Part shown: positions 10,319 to 19,779 of the stretch, piece by piece | Position numbering within the stretch: position 1 is the stretch's first letter | How the letters are laid out: every line of letters starts with the position of its first letter | Source: Diphasiastrum complanatum | Taxonomy: Eukaryota > Streptophyta > Lycopodiopsida > Lycopodiales > Lycopodiaceae | DNA: 64,000 bases | Reading direction: 5' to 3' | Assembly (NCBI GenBank): GCA_029204225.1 | Contig: CM055097.1 | Location: forward strand, 53,621,592-53,685,591 | Translations under genes and position numbers: made by a program | Notes under the pieces: generated by a model | Told to the model about the DNA's origin: nothing | Seen by the model: only the letters and a program-made list of their open reading frames with translations | Database searches by the model: none

Positions 10319-12223
10319 CTTTAGCCACAGACTCAGATTTTGTATTCCATGCAAGGAGAATATGTAGATAAATAAGTTTCTCAATAATTCGAACTTTAGC
10401 ATGCAATGTGCATATGTGAACATGCTTTAATGGAATTGGCAGCACACTTTTCATATTTGGATCTTTTGCTTCTCGTGTGGGGGTCAGTGTTTGGTCATCC
10501 CAAATTTATATTTTAGCAATCCTTCATGCAATAAAGACATTAATGCTTTGATGTTGCCCCATGAGAGACATTATACATACATTTCAATGTTTTCAAATCG
10601 CCTACAAGGTGCCATTGAATTTGAAAATTTTCATGGTTTTTTACTGTAAGTTTTTCAGCCTCTAAATGTCTCTTTATAATCTCGCCATAATTTGTACGTG
10701 AAAATATCCATGAAGGTACTTTATGGTCCTCTTTCAAAACCTGTAGAGAAGCAAGTAATGCATGACATGTTAATAAAAAAAGGCAATGTATTCAATATTG
10801 ATGACGATACGTAAAAAGAAAATCGAAAATTAAAAAGTATACTTGGAATGCAGCCAACCACCATATGTGATTTTCCGATTGAACACTAAACGTTCGATCA
10901 TCAGTATCTGAAATTTTGTTCATCAAAGTGTCACTCACTCGTTCCAATTTTTGACCTTTGATGATTTCAGATTCATCAAATTTCATTACAATAATAATCT
11001 TTCCATTTACATGTTGGCTCAGCTGGTTAGCTTGGCATCCAAAGTTTCTTTGGTCCCAGGTTCGAGCCTCCCCTTCGAAACCAAGAAGCATTTACATGAT
11101 GTTTGTCTAGTTTATAGAATCGAATAATGTATTTTACAACATTTTCAATATCAAGGAAGATATTATTGCAATCGTTGTAATTGAGCTAACCACATTTTGA
11201 TTTGTATAAATCAGTTATATGAAGTGGTTGGCCTACTACTTTGAACATTCCGTCATTATAAGAGTTTCTTGCTAATCTTACCGGATATGGACGAGAAACA
11301 TAAGTTTTCTTCACCATCACTTGAGAATAGGCTTCTTTAGCTATTCTAAAAAAAGTAAAATAAGCATTTCTGCTAATTCCAGAATCATCACATGCACCTT
11401 GTATCACATTTGTATCCATTGAACCTCATTCAAAACAATCTAATTTTCCATCATTGCCTTTGCTGACTTTCTCTGTAAAACATGACTTAGAGATTCTCCA
11501 ATGCATGAACAATCTGTTAAATAGTTCTTTGCCACCAAACATGATATGCAACAAACATATAAAACTCAAATTATGTTTAATAAATTGATAATGCATATTA
11601 TCAATGACAAATCAAACTTAAATGACAAATCAAATCCTTTTTTTTTTTTTTGATTGTCGCTATGTGTGGATAGGTCATCAATATTCTTCATCGGTACTCT
11701 CTTTCTTTTTCTTTTCATCATTGCCTTTTCTAAAACTTGTATATCAATAACAAATTCCAACTGTCGGATCACAACTTCTCCATAAATTCTAACATATCTT
11801 GGTTTGAGCCCCGAAGACTAGTGACTGTAGTATTCAACTCTCATATAACATGCTTGAGTGCATTGTTTTCAGCACTAGTGTGTTGTGCACATAATGAAGC
11901 AATTCTTGATTTGCACATTGCAATTGTTGATTAGCAAACCGTAATTGTTGATTAAGACAAGATACGCTATACATTCCAATATCACGTAACCTTTGACAAT
12001 ATCCAAGTAATCCGAAATGAGCTACGGACTTGAAATCTGGACACAAATTGGTAGTTGGATCTCTAGAATATATTGATCCATCCACCCACAAATCTATATT
12101 CTTGTGATTATTCATTCTCAATTCTCTAACTATTTCAACAACATTCTCTATAGCTTTCCAATTGTTTTTAATCAATGGAGTGCATTCCATAGGAAGTGCA
12201 ACTTGCCAATGGAACATTGCCAT
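10319..12223 (-). pseudogene. Unknown, probably spliced gene of conserved type, decayed
   Basis: Several - strand stretches read as one protein, in order. 12223-11834 starts MAMFHWQVALPMECTP and has a repetitive NQQLRFANQQLQCANQELL segment. 11790-11600 holds QVLEKAMMKRKRKRVPMKNI. 11419-11186 reads VIQGACDDSGISRNAYFTFF and YPVRLARNSYNDG. 11010-10830 reads KIIIVMKFDESEIIKGQKLE and ends WWLAAFQ before a GTATAC that could be a donor. 10737-10500 reads QWHLVGDLKTLKCMY, then SHGATSKH, stop, CLYCMKDC. 10480-10330 reads LPIPLKHVHICTLHAKVRII. A CxxC pair follows the GDLK motif. I cannot name the family; the pattern recalls transposon-derived proteins with a 'GDxKxL…CxxC' core, which is an impression only. 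A stop before CLYC and a copia insertion mark it as broken. Exon edges are not settled. Confidence 0.45.
11014..11088 (+). mobile_element. tRNA-related mini-SINE, copy a, 10-bp TSD
   Basis: A 75-bp sequence with a perfect polymerase III A box (TGGCTCAGCTGG, 11015-11026) and B box (GGTTCGAGCC, 11059-11068). It is flanked by the direct repeat catttacatg (11004-11013 and 11089-11098). It ends CCAAGAAG, exactly where the other two copies end. No A-tail or long body follows the tRNA-like head. Confidence 0.75.
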
Positions 12224-12229
12224 TGTTGA

Positions 12230-14150
12230 AAGCTACAATATGTAAATGCTTCAAACTACAATAAGTCAAATTGAATAGATCTAGCGTACCTTACGTTTTG
12301 TAATGTCTATGTCATGCTGAAAAATCATCTCGCCTCATATTTCACTGTAAGCATACAAATATTTCAAAAGTGCTCATTGTACTCCCGCTTCAGTTTCTTC
12401 AGAGAGCACACCAAGAATCACAACAACACTCTTAAAGCTCTAGCTCCGAATTTAGAAACGCACATGTAGAGAAGTTATTACATTTCATGCTTAACTAACT
12501 AATGTCTGATGTTAACCATAGCAGTTAAACATCGGACAAGGCCAAAAACTAGGAAAATGGCAACTAAAAGTTACTGGTTTGTATTCTCTCTCTATGTAGC
12601 TTCTCTCTAAAGTGAATTTTCTTAAAGGGCCCATTTTCAGTCCATATTTCCCCTAATGGTTGTTTATACAATACGTAAAAACTCTACGATTGGCTTGGGG
12701 AGTTTCAGCTTTTATTTATAATTGTTTCCAAATGAATTTTGAGTATGAGAGTGATTGTTTGAGATTAAATAGGTGATAGGGAGAGGTGAAGGTGTCTTTG
12801 TTGAAGTATTTGAAGAACATGCATCTTAGATAGTTTTTTAGTAGGTCGAGGGAGTTTGGTCAAGGCTTAAAAGGATTTAGTAGGAGTTGAGATGGACATG
12901 GAGATGTATGACGACAATTTTATTGAGTGAATGCATGGTTGGAGAGAGGAGTGATAATAAAAAGATGTGAAAAATGACGAAGCATGAGTAATTAAAAAGT
13001 GCTCACATATAGAACTGATGCAAAGAACATAATTATTGACAATATTAAACCAATAGAGGCAGTAAAGGATCTGAAATGTATATTGCAGCTACTTGTTGAA
13101 TACATTAGATCAAATATGAGTAGAGTGAGATGATCTAACTCAATGTTGATGGAGCAATCAATTGCTATGGTAGTTTCCCTAGCTCTGAAATCTGGTGTGC
13201 TATGCATGATCTACTGATATGCACTCAATCAACCTCTCTTCCTCAACCTCTTTGTGTTTTCACTCCATTTGTTTTTCCAATGGTCACATGAAAATTAGTA
13301 TTTCATGGAAAGTGTGAACTTTTCGATTAAGCCAACTTTTGGGTTGGCTTGGCCAAAACCCTCATAGTCGACAATTTTTTAGCTTCCTCAACTTTGGTCA
13401 AAAGACTACTTTCGCAAAATACGAATTTTGCAACTTTCTTCAAGTTGGCCTTTTCGAACTTTCGACTTTTCGAGTAGGCAAAATTTTGGACCTCCAAAAT
13501 TCTCAAGTCATCAATTTTTTGGCTGTGTTAAATCATGTGTATTTTTGTGAAGTGTGTAGAAACTAAAAGTAATTTTCTAGATTATGTAGAACTTATAGTA
13601 TTTCTATAGATTTTACATAGTGTATAGTAGATTTCAAGTAGCTTGTAGATTAATAAACTATTTACAAAGTGCTAAAGGATCTCAGAAGATAAAATAGAGG
13701 TGAGTAGGATTATGGTTCACTCCAATGAAGGCCACAAGTGAAGAGTGATGCCTAGGCTGTTGCATTGGGGAGTTGTGAAGCTGCTAAATATCGTAAGAAG
13801 GTACAAAGATGTTCTCTACTAAGATTAAGGGCTTAGCTTAATTAGACAATGAGGATTTGAATCGGTCGAGGTTCCATCACAAACAAGTCGTCATAAAATT
13901 TGATAAATATAAAATATGCTGAGCCATAAAATGCTACAATTTTATTTATTCGATTAATGTAGGCCTTAATGTTCTCCCAAGTTACCAACTACAGCTAGAG
14001 CTATACTAGTTGTCCAAGTATGTGCTACTTGAATGCAACTTGAACTCTTCAACACAAGATGAGACACCTTGACACCAACTTTGTTGATAAATTTTTTTAC
14101 ATGACATCCATATGTAAGATAATGATGATAAACGAGATGGGGCCCAACAC
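12230..14150. other. No gene recognised
   Basis: AT-rich sequence without a supportable ORF. Around 13310-13520 there is a cluster of TTCGAA- and TTTTCGA-type words and an inverted pair (ccaacttttgggttgg), described as a finding. Confidence 0.3.
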
Positions 14151-14163
14151 GCGTAGCAGTAGG

Positions 14164-14289
14164 ACCACCTCCAATGTGAAACGGAGGTGGCATGTTGACA
14201 TGTTGACCACCTCCAATGTGAAACAGAGGTGGCATGTTGACATGTTGACCACCTCCAATGTGAAACAGAGGTGGCATGTAGACATGCCA
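14164..14289. repeat. Three tandem copies of a 42-bp unit
   Basis: Units begin accacctcc at 14164, 14206 and 14248 with a strict 42-bp step and only a few differences. Each contains the inverted pair accacctcc…ggaggtgg. The period is a multiple of 3, which makes open frames on both strands; I do not regard those as genes. Confidence 0.9.
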
Positions 14290-14651
14290 GGGTGCCACAC
14301 TGCCTAGCAAGTGCACTGAGCCAGAGACTCTAGTTTGAAACTGGCCTAAAGCACATGTCTTCATTACCATAAGGATCACTCATATTCAACTTAGCTACAA
14401 TGGCGATACGTTGTTATTTTAATTTCAAGTTGGCACTTGATGGTTATTGAGGATATGCACAATGTTTACACTATACATCATCCTCACAAATAGACCTTGC
14501 TAAGAAGCACCGATCTCCTTAGCCAAGCTTTGAATGTGAGGACACAACATTAGTTCCATTATTATTTCCAACTAGGTATATAGTTTGGGGCTTCACTTTT
14601 TTATGATTCAACTTGATGAGCCTTGAAGTTGAGGTCTATTATATTATGATG

Positions 14652-14732
14652 CTTCTTGGTTTCCAAGGGGAGGCTCGAACCTGAGACCAAAGAAACTTTG
14701 GATGTCAAGCTAACCAACTAAGACAACCTCGT
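14652..14732 (-). mobile_element. tRNA-related mini-SINE, copy b, 17-bp TSD
   Basis: On the - strand an 81-bp copy of the 11014 sequence, including TTGGTTAGCTTGACATCC, the B box GGTTCGAGCC and the end CCAAGAAG. It is flanked by a perfect 17-bp direct repeat tctattatattatgatg (14635-14651 and 14733-14749), strong evidence of insertion by target-primed reverse transcription. Confidence 0.85.
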
Positions 14733-14759
14733 TCTATTATATTATGATGGAAAGATTCT

Positions 14760-16840
14760 AACCTCAACCTCTTACACGTGACATATGAAAAAAGACCCAA
14801 ATTTGTTGTTTCATAGGTAGAAAGATTCTTGTTCACTCTTGTCTAGAGAAAGGGGCTTAGAACCCTCAACTAAACATTATTTCTTCTTTGGAGCCAATTT
14901 GGCAAAGTTTGCTATAACTAACTTGTAAGAAATGCATTCTATAGAAGTCGTTAAGTCGGGAGGATAGCCTAGGTTTGCGAGCCTTCCCTCAAGGGAGGGC
15001 TTGTGCCCCAGGGGAATGCCCTGACCATGGGGTGGGGCCTAAAACCTTGTGCGTTCAATTGCATCAATTCCTATGTCATTGTTGAAATTTGACGGCCATC
15101 ATGCCCTTCAAAGGCCAATTTGGACATACAAAATAAGCACTTGTAATTTTAGGCCGTCAACACTAAAGTGCATAACTTATTTAAAACCATCATTTTGATG
15201 GGCTACAGTTTATTTTAAGTGTCATGAGTTAAGGTGCTTGTATAAGTTGTAATAAGTACATGACACATTCTTAAAACTTGAAAGTTGAGTCTTTGCAAGT
15301 TTTAGGATTTATAGCTTAATATTGGAATTGAGATTTGCAAACCTCAAACCTCAAACTTCAAAAGGCTTTTCACTTTAGCATAGGCCTTAAGAGAACTTGG
15401 CCCAAAGTTTGAAGTTTGAACAATGGGCTAGCTTGCCATATTCCAACTTACAGATCCAACTTTTCATGTTTCAAAATTCAAAGTTCATAGTTTAGTCCTC
15501 TTGTTGTGGCCCGGGCTTCATGGAACGTTAGGGCTAGTGGCCAAGGTCCATCTAGATTCAGCCTAGAAGCCTAGCCAATCTTGTTTAGTGAATGGTTTCC
15601 GTGAAATCTACATGAGAAATGTACATAGAACAATCTTATATGTTTTATTTCTTGGAATTTAATAACAAAATTTTTAAAATGAAATTTGCGTGAAAGTCTT
15701 ATCCTCTGCAAAATTAAATTTGAAGGGCAAGTTCTATATAAGGACGTCACATGAAGGCCACGAACATTGTGAGAGACGTCATAGCAATAAAGCACGAAGG
15801 GCAACCTCGAATGTCAAATTTCAATACTACCCTATGCAATGAGAAGCGTGAGTTTTCTTCGTGTTTCTTTTCCCTAAATGCTATTTTTTTTTTATAGTAG
15901 TTGATGAGAAGAATGTAGTACTTTTGCCAAGACTTGTATGTTAACAAGTTATTGGTTTATTTCATTCAATCACTTGGATGTTCACAAGAAAGTTTTGGTT
16001 CAATTATGCCATTCTATGCCCACATGAAATGTTTTTTGAACGGTTCTAGTTTGTCAAAGGTAGGTTGGCATTATCTTTATAGAAAGGAGACAAATTATGA
16101 AAATGTAACAATTATATGACTCACCGTGAAATGACAAAAGGAACAAGTTGATTTATAGATTGGGTAGCTTTCTCCTAGCCAATGAAAAATTAAAAAAAGA
16201 AAGTTTAGCTAATAGAAAATATTCAAATAACGTGATTTTTTTAGCTTGAACTTCCTAAAAAAGAACACATTAGTTTGAGATAATCATCATCACCATTGCA
16301 GGAATCTCCTTGATAGCTCCATCAAGGTGAAGGTTTTCAAAAAAATGCTTTATATGGTTGAAAAGTCTTTTTGGCATTTGATCCATTCCTACCGTAAGAT
16401 CATTTTTTCCTTTTTCATGAAGAAAAAGGAGGCACCTCTCACAACAGAATATGTGCGCCTCCATTTTTTTGTTCTTTTTTTCAATTTTTTTTTACATGCA
16501 CACCTTCCAGGATATGTAAAAACTTACTTTTTTGTACATGACCTTCCGCACGGAAGTTGCATATAAAAAAAAAAATTCGACAAAAAAAAGAGTTAACAAA
16601 CAGTTTTCAACGTCGAGGAACATCACGGAGGCCGACCTCCCCCTCCCAACCCCAGTAGAAACTCTTTTTGCCCTTTTTTTATGAACTATTGTCCATCCAA
16701 ATAAGAAGCCAAATACATACATACATACATACATAGTCAATGGCCTGCCTTCAATTATTTATGCCTCCTCACGTTTTCTAATAATTAGCTGCACTACCTG
16801 GTTTATAAAATAAAAATATATAAATAACTAACTCTCTGCA
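14760..16840. other. No gene recognised
   Basis: Intergenic DNA. A GC-rich hairpin-like run (ccttccctcaagggaggg) lies near 14980 and an (ATAC) microsatellite near 16715-16735. Small ORFs on either strand have no domain signal. Confidence 0.35.
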
Positions 16841-16849
16841 GAACTATCC

Positions 16850-17303
16850 AGAATCCGGACGCGCATCCACTTTTCCAATAATTGTCACATCTTCGATTGC
16901 CCTCGCTTTGACAAATCCTCGTGATAGTCAGTCTTACTGGATGTGCCTCCGGAGCCTGACTTTCCAGCCCCAAGTCACTGGCGGCGACCAACAACTCCCA
17001 CGGAGCGTTTCTGAGTTGTGCAACCGGACATGCTGGACGCTACCACCGGGAGCCGGAGGCGATTCTTGGGAGGGAGAGCTTCTCGGCAGGAGGCGGAGGG
17101 CAACATCGTTCCAACGATCCACATGTGGCAACCGCGTCGGCCTCTGCCTCTAGGCTCCATGTTTCGCCTATTTCAGCGCCTATTGTCTATTCCTTCCTTG
17201 GGCTGTGCGAACTGTGGATCGGAGAAAAGGCGCTTCGTTTGTCACAGGCGATCGATCTATTGGGATTGTGCATCATCGGATTAGCTGCAGCAGCAAGAGC
17301 AGG
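16850..17303 (+). promoter_or_regulatory. GC-rich promoter/5' UTR region of profilin
   Basis: Base composition rises sharply just before the profilin ATG, with many CG dinucleotides. That would suit a promoter and 5' UTR. The several overlapping ORFs on both strands here (for example 16908-17153 and 16934-17131) follow from the composition. I could not fix a TATA box or start site. Confidence 0.35.
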
Positions 17304-19460
17304 ATGTCTTGGCAGTCGTATGTGGACGAGCATCTGATGATGGACCTGGGCCGAGGTCAGCACCTTTCTGCGGCTGCCATTCTGGGACAAGATGGCAGCG
17401 TCTGGGCTCAGAGCGCCAGTTTCCCAGCGGTATTATTTTTCATCTCTGATTTTTTGCATTATTGGAATTGTGAGCATTCACAAATGAATCTTCAAAATTG
17501 TTGATATTCTTCGCGCTGGTTCGTATCCAGATATTATCTGTTCCTTTTTGAGATGACAACGTAGAAGCAGTGTTTAATCTCAAGAATTTTCTGTGCTTTG
17601 TCTTTCACTTATTGTGGCTCGGTTGGCTGACTTATAGAATCGTGTTTAGAAATTGGATCTGCAGGTCAAAGTTTCAAGGATCAAATCCTGTGTTATGTTC
17701 GTTCCGTAATTATCGCCTTGGTTGTTTCTGATCTTTATGTTTCACCTTCTTGCAAATGCTAGATATGGTTGATGGTAAGCTTGAGTTTTCACTAGGTTAT
17801 ATGCTCTTTTTATCTTAAACCCCACGTTTCCCAGTGGCAAGATGTCAAGTATACTTACCTCTACCCTTTGAATCCAAATCTAATGTAAATAGATGAATTG
17901 AGACATTAATTTCTGCTTGTTTGTTATTGCTTCAATTGAGTTCTTTAGTTTTTTGCTTTTCTCCTGTCGTAGGGATCAGCATTCTTCCGTTTCGAGAGTT
18001 TCGGTGCTGGACATTCCGTTTATATATTTCATGTTGCTTTTCTGTGTTGAATTGCTGCTGGCTACGGGTTCTAGCATATCCTCAGTAGTTCTTTGCTCTT
18101 GTCAAGTTGGAGATCCAAACTTATGATTTGAAATGGTTCACAATGCCTTACATGTACTTTTTATTACCTTCCAGTCATCCTTCAAACTACTAATGTCCTG
18201 CTTAGGAATCAGATGTGGGCATACTGAACACTCTCACATTCTAATTTATGCAAAGACTGAACAACTGCTGAACAACAATGTGAGCTGCATCAAGTGCATT
18301 TACGCTGTTATTTTTATAGAGATAACTGTTACCATTTTGGTAAGACAATCCACTACGTCAATCCCCCTACATGACCTTAGAAGACCAGTAACAAGATCCA
18401 GGGAAATACCTTTTTATCTCTTATTTGAGAACTTCCAAACTATAGTTGCAGCAAATTGCTATTCAGGAATCATGAATCTGCAAATTATTATTATTATTAT
18501 TTTTTTTTTTACTTTTCCTTCTTAAATTCTTTTGCTTCTGTTAGAGAATAAATTGGAGCTATGCTGCTGAAACTATTGGAAACCCATTTAATCTGATGCC
18601 AGTTGGGTCAAGTTTATGGCATACATAGTTCATTTTATATTAACGAGATCTCACCTAACTGCTCAGAATTGGACCTAAAACTAATGGAAACCATTAAATC
18701 TTAATGCTCTATGTTTTCTCTTTCTACTGATACATATTGCATGTATTTACTAAAAATAAAAATAAAATTGTGAATCGCTATCTGCGACCTCCTAGCGAAT
18801 TGGATATCGTTGGTGCGACTATGCTCCAAACTAATACTATATGCCACCTATTCTCAGGCGTTTTGCTTCATTGAGTTGGCATTGTTTACAAGTGACTATA
18901 TGTGGCTTCACGAAGGATTTCATCTTTGGTCAGTAGAAGTACCTTTATACTAAATCAAGGGTTTCACGTGCGCCTGGGTGGTCGGCACTTGCTGTCATAA
19001 CTATTAGACTAGATATAGCGCCTTATTAGGTCATTATATTGAGCACACCCCTATCGAATATGAATTCATCTTAAATGGAATTTTGATTAGATATATTACC
19101 CTCTCTTTGATCTATTTGAATACTCAACACTCCAGATCCATCATTTGAGCTCTTAAGTAGCTTTCTGAATTATAGGCTGTTCATGATCAAACTTTCTATT
19201 TTTTCAGTAAGCCCTTGAAAAGATAGTTGTCAGTAGTCACCTCAATGAAGAAAAGTTTGAACTTTGCTTCATCGATCTTGCTAAGATCATTAACTACATT
19301 ATCAGTAGCGCCCTTAACATAGAGGTTGTAACTACCCCTTTGAACTCGAAGTTCATGTTGGTCACATAAATACTTAACAGGCCGATCATCACTAAAAATC
19401 ACAAATTTGCTGCCATAGAGATAATGCCTCAAGGATTTCAAGCTTCGCAAATCATTGCAA

Positions 19461-19521
<61 letters not shown>

Positions 19522-19717
19522 GCTGGTGGTGGTTAAGCTACCGATATTGTACCCTCGACAAAGCTGGAGGTTAAGCTTTGTTTTTCTCTCTGTTTTTTAG
19601 TGCTGGTTTAGCTTTTAGGAATAAGTCCTACGTGGACAATGCTCCTCCTTTTTTGATGTACTTTCTACTTGTCTTATGTGCCCTCGGGCACTTGACAGAC
19701 ATTAATAATATAATTCT

Positions 19718-19779
<62 letters not shown>

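Noticed and set aside
11014-11088. Functional tRNA gene
   Set aside because: A and B boxes are present but no plausible acceptor stem or anticodon arm pairing is evident, and the sequence is flanked by a target duplication and repeated elsewhere.
14164-14289. CRISPR-like array
   Set aside because: Units are head-to-tail with no unique spacers, and the context is a plant nuclear genome.
16908-17337. Several overlapping ORFs on both strands upstream of profilin
   Set aside because: They follow from GC-rich composition; the profilin start at 17304 fixes the real frame.
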